A stretch of 64,000 nt of DNA from contig NZ_UGNX01000001.1 of the NCBI RefSeq assembly GCF_900452415.1, positions 1,178,001-1,242,000 of the forward strand, given 5' to 3'. The stretch's first letter is position 1; each line of letters starts with the position of its first letter. Under the pieces are notes generated by a model, which did no database searches, had not been told where the DNA came from, and worked only from the letters and a program-made list of their open reading frames with translations. Both the position numbers and the translations under genes were made by a program. Of the stretch, positions 56,186 to 64,000 are shown in pieces. Source of the stretch: Legionella cincinnatiensis. GTDB taxonomy: Bacteria; Pseudomonadota; Gammaproteobacteria; Legionellales; Legionellaceae.

Positions 56186-57340
56186 ATGGCTAAACTTGAA
56201 CAACTTCTAGCTAAAACAGAAATAAATCTTGAGCAGTTGGACTCTTTAATACAACCATTCAAAACTTCCAATTCTGATTCACAATACCTACTTGAGGTGG
56301 TTGAAAGTCTCATCAGAAATCATAAAAGACTTGTAAAACAAAGCTCCTCAACTACAAATATTAAATTAATGGTTCGTGATGTTGAGTTTTCTTTACGTCA
56401 AGGTGCTTTATTACATAACTATCTTTCAGATAGCAACCAACATTTTTTGGAGAACATGCGTTCTTGTGATCAAGCCATTACCTTGCTCACGGACCTAGAA
56501 AAAAAATATAATAAAATATTACACCTATTAAAGCGGGATAAGGGTAAGGAGGAATCTAATTCATTACAACCAAAACCATCAACCGCCTGGACAACTCAAG
56601 GCATTCTTAGTGATGAACTTTTATATCCTTTGTTTCAGCAAACTTTATACAATGTACGAAATATAGCTTTAAAGACAGAATGTTTACCTCCTAAAGTATT
56701 TATTAGTTACGCATGGCCTTTGCCAGAGCATAAAAATGAAAATTGGGTTAAATACTATATCAAGCAGTTGGTAGAGGATTTAAAATCTGCCGGGGTTATG
56801 GTTTATCTTGATGAAGCCGATAGTAGATATGGTTATCCTCTTCAAGACCACATTAATCGTATTAAAGAAAGTGATACGGTGATTCTCATTGGCACACCCT
56901 CTTTAAAAGCAAAATATGAAACTCCTGCAAATTTTCATATGGTAAATGATGAGTTCACCGAAATAATTCACCAATCCAAACGATTAAAAATTATTCCGCT
57001 ACTCTTAGAAGGCACTTATGAAAGCTCTTTTCCTCGAGCTATTACACGTAATCGCTCTATTGAAGATTGGAGCAATGGTGACTATATTAATCACTTTATG
57101 TTACTTCTCCAGCATCTTTACAGGCTACCGAATCATCTCTATGAACCGATATGGAGGCCCGTGCTAAAAGCTTATATAAAAAATAATGAGGAGTATTTAT
57201 TACTCCAAACACAATCGACAGTTATTAATAGCACAACGCTTAAACAATCAAACAACTTACCTCGTTGGGGCTTATTTAATTTCTTGGCAAGTACTCCAGT
57301 AACGGAGGAGCAAGCACCGTATTTAAATTATACAGGTTAG
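56186..57340 (+). CDS. TIR/SEFIR-domain protein, putative effector
   Basis: A 384-residue protein. Residues 1-125 are helical and probably coiled-coil. Residues about 169-310 are a TIR-type domain: PKVFISYAW, LVEDLKSAGVMVYLDEADSRYG, RIKESDTVILIGTPSLKAKY and a putative catalytic Glu in MVNDEFTEI (E256). Bacterial TIR domains either mimic host immune adaptors or cleave NAD+. No signal peptide. Placed 61 bases after a LuxR regulator in the effector island; either role is possible. Confidence 0.75.
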   Translation: MAKLEQLLAKTEINLEQLDSLIQPFKTSNSDSQYLLEVVESLIRNHKRLVKQSSSTTNIKLMVRDVEFSLRQGALLHNYLSDSNQHFLENMRSCDQAITLLTDLEKKYNKILHLLKRDKGKEESNSLQPKPSTAWTTQGILSDELLYPLFQQTLYNVRNIALKTECLPPKVFISYAWPLPEHKNENWVKYYIKQLVEDLKSAGVMVYLDEADSRYGYPLQDHINRIKESDTVILIGTPSLKAKYETPANFHMVNDEFTEIIHQSKRLKIIPLLLEGTYESSFPRAITRNRSIEDWSNGDYINHFMLLLQHLYRLPNHLYEPIWRPVLKAYIKNNEEYLLLQTQSTVINSTTLKQSNNLPRWGLFNFLASTPVTEEQAPYLNYTG

Positions 57341-57349
57341 AACTTTATC

Positions 57350-57389
57350 TTGCCCTTCATGAGAAGGGCAAAAAAACTACCTCTGTAGT
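57350..57389. terminator. Two adjacent hairpins between convergent genes
   Basis: TTGCCCTTC-ATGA-GAAGGGCAA (57350-57371) follows the TIR gene. Next to it, on the minus strand, ACTAC-AGAG-GTAGT runs into a T tract, which would terminate the HAD-like gene. Confidence 0.6.
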
Positions 57390-57452
57390 GAGGCAACTTT
57401 TCTTCTATATCAATATCTATTGCATTCGCGACCATAGACGGCTAAAACAAAT

Positions 57453-58487
57453 TTACATACTGAAACTTGGTTTGGATTCCCGTTCCTCAATAAATTCATT
57501 AAAACCTGCTCTTATTAAATTTTCGAGACTTAATTTATAATGCTCCATCGTCTTGGCAAAATTAACAAATTCGATAAATTCTTTATGTTGTAGTAAGAAT
57601 TGTACTGCACGTCTTTCTTTGTCATTTTGGCAATATTTATCATATTTATCCATTTCAATCTCGCCCTTATAGAGACGATAAGTATCCGTAGCGATGGCAA
57701 AATGCTTAACGATTGAAAAAATGGTTTCGTATAACTCATGGTCTTTAGGTATCGATTTAAATAATAAATAAGCTTTTTTTCTATATTCACTTTCTTTGGG
57801 AGTCCGTGGTGTAAAAAAAGAAGACCTTTTAGCATAGTAATCCAAAGCTCTTTCATATTGTGTTGGACAATTGTCAAAGATTTCTAATTCTCCGTTTGAT
57901 TTGGTGTTGATGATTTTATTTTTCAGGGTAGACTCTTCTTTTATAGATTTGATTGAAAATTGATTCGGTTTATATTTATCAATAAGATGACATTTAATTT
58001 TACTGATCATATCTGTTAATTTTTCAGCTGCGGTAATATTAAACTCACTATCATCATAGAAATGAATTTCATGATTTTGATAGTTAATACTGTGGTTCTT
58101 TTTTAGATAATCCAGAATATGTCTAATTTGAGTATTTTTACCCTCCGACGTTAGTATTTCAACTGAGGAATTATAATTTTCAGGTTGAACTGTTGAAATC
58201 AATAACGGAATTGTTTCCTTGTCAACGGTATAAACAGATAACCTATCATTTTCATAATCAATAGTGTTTTGTAATGTTAATTTTTTGTTTAATATCTTTT
58301 CGATATAAGATTTCACATACTCCTGGTTATCATGGTAAGTAGCAATTGCAGATACATTCTCTTTATCATGCAAAAAAAACTCATCAATACCTATTTTTAT
58401 GTTGTTGTCTGAATGAAACAAACTTGGTGTTTGAAAAGTATGATGTTTCGTTATTGTTTGGTCGAAATCAAAAACTCTAATATACAT
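57453..58487 (-). CDS. HAD-like phosphatase-fold protein, putative effector
   Basis: A 344-residue protein. The ATG at 58487 (MYIRVFDFDQTITKHH) follows AGAGAGAG and puts the HAD motif I D7-F-D9-Q-T11 at the N-terminus; a frame 13 codons longer is less likely. Motif III Lys is probably K117 (SEGKNTQI) and motif IV is YDDSEFN (D145, D146). The middle of the protein lacks the normal motif II. The C-terminal 150 residues are helical and unrecognised. The tail GFNEFIEERESKPSFSM is glutamate-rich like Dot/Icm signals. Confidence 0.68.
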   Translation of the reverse strand: MYIRVFDFDQTITKHHTFQTPSLFHSDNNIKIGIDEFFLHDKENVSAIATYHDNQEYVKSYIEKILNKKLTLQNTIDYENDRLSVYTVDKETIPLLISTVQPENYNSSVEILTSEGKNTQIRHILDYLKKNHSINYQNHEIHFYDDSEFNITAAEKLTDMISKIKCHLIDKYKPNQFSIKSIKEESTLKNKIINTKSNGELEIFDNCPTQYERALDYYAKRSSFFTPRTPKESEYRKKAYLLFKSIPKDHELYETIFSIVKHFAIATDTYRLYKGEIEMDKYDKYCQNDKERRAVQFLLQHKEFIEFVNFAKTMEHYKLSLENLIRAGFNEFIEERESKPSFSM

Positions 58488-58993
58488 TAATAAGGCTCTC
58501 TCTATTAAACTGAAATATCCCATCAAAACATTCTTCTTTTGCTAGTCTCAAAATAGAATGTTTCCTTTTTTATGATTGATACAATATCAAGCATAGTGTG
58601 CCAATAATGAATAAATTCCACCTTTAAAACAATTCAGTAAAATTACCCAGTTATGCCAAAGAGAAGATGAGGAACAAGGATTTACTCATTTAAATTATTA
58701 GATTTATGAACCTCGTGAAAAGAATCCCTAACAAGCAGTTTTTCTCTTAATTGACTTTAGAGGCACAGGCCGATTAGTTATCGATAAAACCAAGGAACTT
58801 CGAGCCTATTAGATAATCATGATTTGGGAAAGATTAGGTAGTTTTTTAGTACCTTACTCATTCTAAATACTTTTTATGAGCATTGATAGAATAGTTTTTA
58901 TTCAGGCGTCAAAAGCGACAGGAAAAATCCAGCATCTTCAAGTCTGATGGGTATATACTAAAGAGTACTGGTTAAGCTCTTTTGGAAAAAGAA
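58488..58993. other. 506-bp gap without a recognised gene
   Basis: No ORF with a ribosome binding site. It contains the divergent upstream regions of the HAD-like gene and the carotenoid oxygenase gene, and perhaps gene relics with stops. Confidence 0.3.
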
Positions 58994-60937
58994 ATGCTAA
59001 ACATTATTTTAGGATTTTTACCTTGGGTTTTATATTTTATTTTATTAGGCTATAACCAATATATTTTAGCGATTAGTACGGCATTAGTAGTTACTGTTCT
59101 TTTAAGTTTTAATGAATTAAAAAAAGGTTTTATATTAACTTGGGGTACCTTTCTATTTTTTCTATTGTTGTTGGGAGTAACACTTTTTACTTCCTTGGAC
59201 TGGCTAACTCTGCATGCTGATTTAATAGCTAGTTATGCTTTGGCAAGTATTGCTGGGTTTTCTTTATTGATTAATAAACCATTTACATTGCAATACGCAC
59301 GAGAACAAGTACCTAAAGAGTTTTGGGAAAGCAAAATTTTTATTCGAATCAATCAATGGATTACTGGCGTTTGGACTGCTAGTTTTTTGATAAACGCTTG
59401 TATTGATAGTTTACAACTCTATACAGCATTTAATCCCTGGTTTTATCAAACTATTTCCTATCTGCCGGTCGTGTTTGCTGTTTGGTTTACTCAAAAGTTT
59501 CCTGATTGGTATAAAGAGAAAAAAAGTCGTCAACTCATTGAACAATCCGAATTAGCTCAAAAAAACAATCCCTTTTTACAACACAATTTTGCTCCAGTTA
59601 CTCAGGAATTAGAGGTAAGCCATTTGTCTGTTACTGGCCTCTTGCCCAAAGACTTACTGGGAATTTATGTACGTAACGGGCCTAATCCTCTTTTTCCTCC
59701 TTTCAGCTATACCTATCCTTTCGATGGAGATGGAATGTTGCATGCTCTTTATTTTAAAGAGGGTCAAGTGACTTATAAAAATCGCTTCGTTAATACGACA
59801 CAATTACAAGTAGAACGCCGCTTCGGAAAAGCAATATATGGTGGCGTGGAGTTGCCCTTTATTCGTGATGCAAAATTGTTAAAACCGACAGATCCTTCAA
59901 TACCTGTTAAAATTGGCCGTTTTATTCATGTTATTCGTCATGCTGATCGTTATTTAGCGTTACATGAAGCGACGTCCGCTTATGAAATTGATGCGCAATT
60001 AAATACCCTTGGGGAGTGGAATCCCAGCAACGCTGCTGAAGCCATTGCATTAAATGCCCACACGCGCTTGGATCCACAAACCGGTGAATTATTTACTATA
60101 GCCTATGGTAGCGAATCTATCATTACTTACCATGTATTTAATAAAAAAGGTAAATTGACGAAACAAGGTATCATTAATGTACAACACAATTATATGGTTC
60201 ATGACTTTGTCATTACTCATCATTATGTTGTTATTTTTCTATGCCCGGTTATGGTTGATTTTATGGCTAAAATGAAGGGAAAACATTTTGCTACCTGGGA
60301 ACCTCAATTTCCAACGCGAATCGCAGTTTTATCTCGTGCTCATTTGGATCAGGAGATCATTTGGATCAATTCGGAAGCTTTTTTTTGCTTCCACTTTGCC
60401 AATGCTTACGAAGATAAACAAGAAATAATCGTCGACTATGTTCGTTATCCTGATTTTATGATGGCCACCGCTGATTTAAAACCCGCTTTTTTATACCGAA
60501 CGACGCTTAATTTCCTGCAAAAAACCGCTCATCATCAACAACTTGATGATCGAAATGTTGAGTTTCCGCGCATTAATGATCATTATACAGGAAATCAACA
60601 TCGCTATATTTATACTCCTGCTTGTTTCCATTCAGCTGCCGCTAGCAGTGATATTTATCATGCGTTGATAAAATATGATTTAAACACTAATAGTTCAATT
60701 GTTCATGATTTTGGCCAGGATATTGAAATTGGTGAGGCAGTTTATGTTCCCGCCAATCAAGCCAAACAAGAAGATGAGGGTTACTTAATGTTATTTACCT
60801 ATCACAAAACAACTAAGGAGAGCCTATTTGTTATTTTAGATGCGCAAAATTTTGCCGCCAGCCCGCTTGCGATAATTAAATTACCTCAACGAGTCCCCCA
60901 TGGGTTACACGGTTCATGGTTTCCGGGTGCTTGGTAA
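58994..60937 (+). CDS. Carotenoid oxygenase with N-terminal membrane domain
   Basis: A 647-residue protein; the ATG at 58994 is preferred over a TTG four codons earlier. Residues 1-170 form about six membrane helices. From residue about 205 is a carotenoid cleavage dioxygenase/RPE65 propeller (SVTGLLPKDLLGIYVRNGPNP, FDGDGMLHALYF). The four iron-binding histidines are likely those in NAHTRLDP, MVHDFVIT, FHFANAYED and PHGLHGSWFPGAW. It oxidatively cleaves carotenoids or related polyenes. The membrane domain is unusual for the family and would anchor it at the inner membrane. Confidence 0.85.
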   Translation: MLNIILGFLPWVLYFILLGYNQYILAISTALVVTVLLSFNELKKGFILTWGTFLFFLLLLGVTLFTSLDWLTLHADLIASYALASIAGFSLLINKPFTLQYAREQVPKEFWESKIFIRINQWITGVWTASFLINACIDSLQLYTAFNPWFYQTISYLPVVFAVWFTQKFPDWYKEKKSRQLIEQSELAQKNNPFLQHNFAPVTQELEVSHLSVTGLLPKDLLGIYVRNGPNPLFPPFSYTYPFDGDGMLHALYFKEGQVTYKNRFVNTTQLQVERRFGKAIYGGVELPFIRDAKLLKPTDPSIPVKIGRFIHVIRHADRYLALHEATSAYEIDAQLNTLGEWNPSNAAEAIALNAHTRLDPQTGELFTIAYGSESIITYHVFNKKGKLTKQGIINVQHNYMVHDFVITHHYVVIFLCPVMVDFMAKMKGKHFATWEPQFPTRIAVLSRAHLDQEIIWINSEAFFCFHFANAYEDKQEIIVDYVRYPDFMMATADLKPAFLYRTTLNFLQKTAHHQQLDDRNVEFPRINDHYTGNQHRYIYTPACFHSAAASSDIYHALIKYDLNTNSSIVHDFGQDIEIGEAVYVPANQAKQEDEGYLMLFTYHKTTKESLFVILDAQNFAASPLAIIKLPQRVPHGLHGSWFPGAW

Positions 60938-61123
60938 AGACGTATATAAATGATGAATAATTAAGATGTTTTCTACAAAAATGGTGATAATGAGGTCCTT
61001 TTTCTTTTTAAATTCCAAGGTGGTTGATTCATGAATAAGACCTTCTAAATTTAGTATTGAATACAATAATCACTCAATAATCTTTCCAACGACAAATTCG
61101 CATATTCAAGAAAAAATTATACT

Positions 61124-61243
61124 CTAGGTCCGTTCTGGCTGAGGAGATGCTTAAGGCATCGTCTCGAAGCCTTAGCACGAAATTAAAATCCATACAAGGC
61201 TTCGAGACAGCATAAATGCCTCCTAAGCCCGAACGGAACTAGG
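61124..61243. repeat. Dispersed single copy of the cruciform repeat family
   Basis: CTAGGTCCGTTCTGGCTGAG (61124 on) and CCGAACGGAACTAG close an outer stem. Inside are GATGCTTAAGGCATC, GTCTCGAAGCCTTAGCAC, AAGGCTTCGAGACAG and GCATAAATGC, the same arm order as in the 24.8-kb array. Stems here are better paired than in the array. It lies between genes. Confidence 0.85.
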
Positions 61244-61301
61244 TATACTCTGGATCTCATAAAATCCTTATCCATAACTTACCGTTAATGTCCAACGTTG
61301 G

Positions 61302-61454
61302 TTATTTAATACCTATGTAGACTGCACTTTCTTGAGGAGTTTTATAGAGCTCAAAATCAGCGAGATAGGTTCGTTGGTATTTTGGTTTTTTATTAAAATA
61401 GTCCCAAATAGTTTCCCAGGCATTAATGATTGCCGAAGGATGCGACTCTTCTGA
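61302..61454 (-). pseudogene. C-terminal remnant of a GyrI-like/AraC effector-binding domain
   Basis: In the same frame as the VOC gene and directly after its stop, 50 codons stay open to a TAA at 61302. They read SEESHPSAIINAWETIWDYF then FELYKTPQESAVYIGIK, matching the end of GyrI-like domains (W-x-x-F ... FE-x-Y-x-x-x-x-ES-x-V-x-I-x-I). The N-terminal part of that domain is absent, so this is a relic. Confidence 0.5.
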
Positions 61455-61823
61455 TTATTTTTTTGAAAAAAAGCGGATTCGATGACCATCTGGATCAGAG
61501 GTTACAAAGGTGTAACCAAAATCCATGTGAGTGGGTGGTTGTATCATCAGAAAGTCCTTATTTTTATAATTTCCCCAAATTTCATCAATGGCTTGCTCAT
61601 CAGCTACCTGAAGGGCAATCTCGCTACCTCCGCCAGACGTAGTTGGGTTGGGTTTTGCCGAGTGTTGAGACCACAAACCCAATCGTAAGCCAGCTTTTAA
61701 TAAAAACATGACATAATTAGGTTCAGTATGGATGGGTTGGACATTGAGCAGCTCTGAGTAAAAATGAGCACTGTTTTCTATATTACTCACATAAAATAGA
61801 ACTAAATTGGGATCGAATGTCAT
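61455..61823 (-). CDS. VOC-superfamily (glyoxalase/bleomycin resistance-like) protein
   Basis: A 122-residue protein with two beta-alpha-beta-beta-beta units: LVLFYVSNIENSAHFYSELLN at the start and HMDFGYTFVTSDPDGHRIRFFSKK at the end. AGGAGAAATC precedes the ATG. The family includes glyoxalases, dioxygenases and drug-binding proteins; metal ligands are not complete enough to choose. A relic of another domain follows in frame. Confidence 0.85.
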   Translation of the reverse strand: MTFDPNLVLFYVSNIENSAHFYSELLNVQPIHTEPNYVMFLLKAGLRLGLWSQHSAKPNPTTSGGGSEIALQVADEQAIDEIWGNYKNKDFLMIQPPTHMDFGYTFVTSDPDGHRIRFFSKK

Positions 61824-62057
61824 GATTTCTCCTGTTTTATATTTCTTTAATCTGTTGACGAATATAAAACAGACTTATGACAGTTTTTGTCAGTATTTTA
61901 TAAAACCCTGTCAAAAACCACTAGTTTGTGGCGCATACGTTTGCCTGGATGAATTGGCGAAGACGATTTTCAAAAAAATATAAGAGAAAAACTCTCCGCA
62001 TTCTGAAGTAAAGTTAGATATTGTTTGGGATATCGTGCGATTATGTACCTATATTAT

Positions 62058-62095
62058 ACAGAAATCGGCCCCTGGTCGCATTTGGCCGTTTCTGT
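62058..62095. repeat. 12-bp inverted repeat in the gap before the YHS gene
   Basis: ACAGAAAtCGGCC (62058-62070) pairs with GGCCGTTTCTGT (62084-62095) with one bulged T and a 13-base loop. The rest of 61824-62156 (333 bp) shows no gene. It may be a terminator for a minus-strand gene or a small repeat. Confidence 0.5.
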
Positions 62096-62156
62096 AACTT
62101 AACCGCATAAGGCGCAGTACGTGGCAATGGGAGTCAAGGATCAACAACTCCTTATT

Positions 62157-62618
62157 TTATATGGAAGGACCCTTATTTTGTATTTTTATCCATTGTGCAT
62201 CTGCTTTTTTGATGTTACCAGGAATATCTTTTACCCAAATGCCTTGGATTTGTTGATTCAAATTAAGATAGAGTTTGTTATTTACTATTTTCCATGCTAG
62301 CGGATCACTAATCACTTTATGGCCGACAGAGACTCCATATGCACAATATCCTCCATAGGCAGGTAGATATTTTTCAGGATTTGCTGCAAAAGTTTTTTGG
62401 TTTTCTGCAGTTGCAAAGATGTAAGCAACACCTTGATAAAACGCAACATGATTGCCATTTCCTCGTACGGGCCCACTTTTTTGTTGATAGGATACGAGAT
62501 CATAACCTTGATTACCCACCAAACTAATTGAATTGCTCGCTGCAGATATGGAGGATTGAAGTAATAGAAAAAGGGTTATAAAGAATAAAGAGTAAAGACG
62601 TGAAGGTAAGATGTTCAT
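62157..62618 (-). CDS. Secreted YHS-domain protein
   Basis: A 153-residue protein with a signal peptide (residues 1-27, ...SSISAA). The YHS core is present: GYDLVSYQQKSGPVRGN, VAYIFATAENQKTFAANPEKYLPAYGGYCAYGV and WKIVNNKLYLNLN. YHS proteins of this kind are periplasmic and are thought to bind metal. Monocistronic; it lies after the acyl-CoA dehydrogenase gene on the same strand. Confidence 0.87.
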   Translation of the reverse strand: MNILPSRLYSLFFITLFLLLQSSISAASNSISLVGNQGYDLVSYQQKSGPVRGNGNHVAFYQGVAYIFATAENQKTFAANPEKYLPAYGGYCAYGVSVGHKVISDPLAWKIVNNKLYLNLNQQIQGIWVKDIPGNIKKADAQWIKIQNKGPSI

Positions 62619-62658
62619 GTTGATAGCTCCATGTTATACATATTTTTATTTTCCCGCT

Positions 62659-64000
62659 TTAAAAATCATTATAATCCATAGCAAGAATTAATGATTTTTT
62701 CCTGTGGGCTTCTGAGAATAGGGATGGTTCAGATAGATTTTTCTCACACCACCGGATAGCAGTAGTGAGCGTTATAGAGTCTTTGCTTTTATAAAAAGCC
62801 CATTGCGCATGTTCCAGCAATAAGCTTGCAGCAAAGGTTTGTGTTAAAGAATAAGCAAGCTGACGCGCACCTGTTTGTTGTTCCTCATTGTTTATCTGCG
62901 GCGAGTGGATGTAATTTTGTAGCTTTTGTGCAACATTTTGGACTTTTACTTTAGACTGAATGAGATCTTGGAGCTTGATTTGGTGCAATCGTTGTTGTAC
63001 ATCCTCAAGAAATGCTACTGCTGCATTTTCTTTATGAATCGCTCGTAAGGCATCTAAACTTAGAATATTTGTTGTACCTTCCCATATAGATAATACTTGA
63101 GCATTTCGTAGTAATTGTGGCAATCCTGTATCTTCAATATATCCAGCTCCACCAAAGGATTCTAATGCTTCACTAACTAGTGCGATTGCTTGTTTTGCTG
63201 AATAGAGTTTTACAAGAGGTGTTAATAATCTTAATACGGCTCGTTCCGCCGGTGTTGCTTCACCTGATTCATCTTTTCCTAAAAGTTCAATGGCATGAAA
63301 AACAAGATGAAAGGCTGCGGTAAATTCTATTTGCATATTTGCTAAAGTTTCTAGGTGTAGCCCATGCTTTGATAAGGTATGTCCAAATGCGACGCGTTTT
63401 GTGGCATAATCACGGGCAAGTGCAATGGCGCGGCGCATATAGCCTACAGCGCAACATGCATTATAGATCCGCGTGATATTAAATAAAGAAGAGATTTTCT
63501 TTACTCCATCACCAGCGCCTCCGATCAATAATGCGGGCGTATTTTTTAATGTAAGTTCCGCTGTAGGTAGGGCGCGTGTACCTAATTTATCCTTTAAGCG
63601 ATTAATACGTATGCCATTGAGTTTACCCATTTGATCGCGAAGTTCGAGATAAAAAAGACTTAGTCCTTTACTGCCTTCAGGAGCACCTTCGATGCGTGCA
63701 AGAGTCATAGCGATTTGTGATGTTGTTGCCGAAGTGAACCATTTGTCGCCATTAAGAAGAAAGTAAGTACCATCAGGTTTAGCAATAGTTGAAGTACCAC
63801 TGACATCCGAACCTCCTGTGCGTTCCGTCATCCATTGTCCAGAAGTCCAAAATTGATTCGGGTCAGAAGTAATCAGATGAGGAAGTACGCGCTGTTTTAG
63901 TGATTCATCGGCATAAAGTTCCAATGCTCGAGCGGCGCCATCCGTCATTGCAAGAGGGCATGTATAAATGGCTGAAGAGGGGTGAAATAAATATAATTTT
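62659..64000 (-). CDS. Acyl-CoA dehydrogenase (AidB-like), N-terminus outside the window
   Basis: At least 446 codons, open to the right edge; upstream of the internal Met at 63948 the frame continues as FHPSSAIYTCPLA, so the true start is beyond. Acyl-CoA dehydrogenase blocks: WMTERTGGSDVSGTSTIA, LNGDKWFTSATTS, RDYATKRVAFGHTLSKHGLH, and ALESFGGAGYIEDTGLPQLLRNAQVLSIWEGTTN. The order and the extended C-terminus resemble AidB-type flavoproteins. Electron acceptor and substrate are unknown. Confidence 0.9.
   Translation of the reverse strand, partial: KLYLFHPSSAIYTCPLAMTDGAARALELYADESLKQRVLPHLITSDPNQFWTSGQWMTERTGGSDVSGTSTIAKPDGTYFLLNGDKWFTSATTSQIAMTLARIEGAPEGSKGLSLFYLELRDQMGKLNGIRINRLKDKLGTRALPTAELTLKNTPALLIGGAGDGVKKISSLFNITRIYNACCAVGYMRRAIALARDYATKRVAFGHTLSKHGLHLETLANMQIEFTAAFHLVFHAIELLGKDESGEATPAERAVLRLLTPLVKLYSAKQAIALVSEALESFGGAGYIEDTGLPQLLRNAQVLSIWEGTTNILSLDALRAIHKENAAVAFLEDVQQRLHQIKLQDLIQSKVKVQNVAQKLQNYIHSPQINNEEQQTGARQLAYSLTQTFAASLLLEHAQWAFYKSKDSITLTTAIRWCEKNLSEPSLFSEAHRKKSLILAMDYNDF

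Overview
The window looks like a chromosomal segment of a Legionella-type gammaproteobacterium; the species cannot be told from the sequence. It is AT-rich, has Legionella-like housekeeping genes, and carries a dense block of large or eukaryotic-like proteins typical of Dot/Icm type IV effectors: an ankyrin protein, a degenerate kinase, a zeta-toxin-like P-loop protein, a 2008-residue SidH/SdhA-like protein, an HD-like protein, a TIR protein and a HAD-like protein. At least two of these have tandem TTAAT-type boxes upstream that resemble the Legionella PmrA site.

Region 1 (1-15.1 kb) is mostly core metabolism: a DUF3775 fragment, a beta-lactamase-fold serine hydrolase, a yqjD-yqjE-yqjK-like membrane operon, a YheT-like hydrolase, glutathione-dependent formaldehyde detoxification (frmA-fghA), tag, prfC, a short ankyrin protein ending in a CaaX-like CFIL, two secreted proteins, the three-gene transhydrogenase operon and an isochorismatase-fold hydrolase. 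Region 2 (15.2-24.7 kb) is a kdpFABC potassium pump operon with a KdpD that stops before its histidine-kinase part and no kdpE, an unlisted micropeptide ahead of kdpF, the 6S RNA gene with promoter and terminator, and a SulP transporter fused to STAS-like and cyclic-nucleotide-binding domains.

Region 3 (24.78-27.2 kb) is a tandem array of twelve ~202-bp units, each able to fold into a four-arm cruciform plus a second hairpin. Single dispersed relatives lie at 9.19 kb and 61.13 kb. Region 4 (27.2-32.6 kb) has a CAP-domain protein, a tRNA-Ser(GGA), a GH3 enzyme, and a DAACS-family transporter preceded by a small ORF ending in four cysteine codons and a stop. That leader looks like a cysteine-sensing attenuator, which is notable because Legionella depends on external cysteine.

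Region 5 (32.7-58.5 kb) is an accessory, effector-rich island. It holds a pair of small paralogous proteins, the HD-like and zeta-toxin-like proteins, a LicD-family protein, a 1.24-kb mobile element with 50-bp inverted ends and a 9-bp target duplication (containing a deleted IS4-type transposase and a frameshifted GIY-YIG gene), a shikimate-kinase-like/LuxR fusion, a putative ADP-ribosyltransferase, a protein kinase, an outer-membrane protein, a glycine-rich lipoprotein, the SidH-like giant, a methyltransferase, a LuxR regulator, a TIR protein and a HAD protein. Region 6 (58.9-64 kb) holds a membrane-anchored carotenoid oxygenase, a VOC protein next to a GyrI-like remnant, a YHS protein and an acyl-CoA dehydrogenase cut by the window edge.

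Start codons were moved from the longest open frame where a ribosome binding site and family alignment favoured an internal ATG. All family assignments come from reading motifs; no database search was run.
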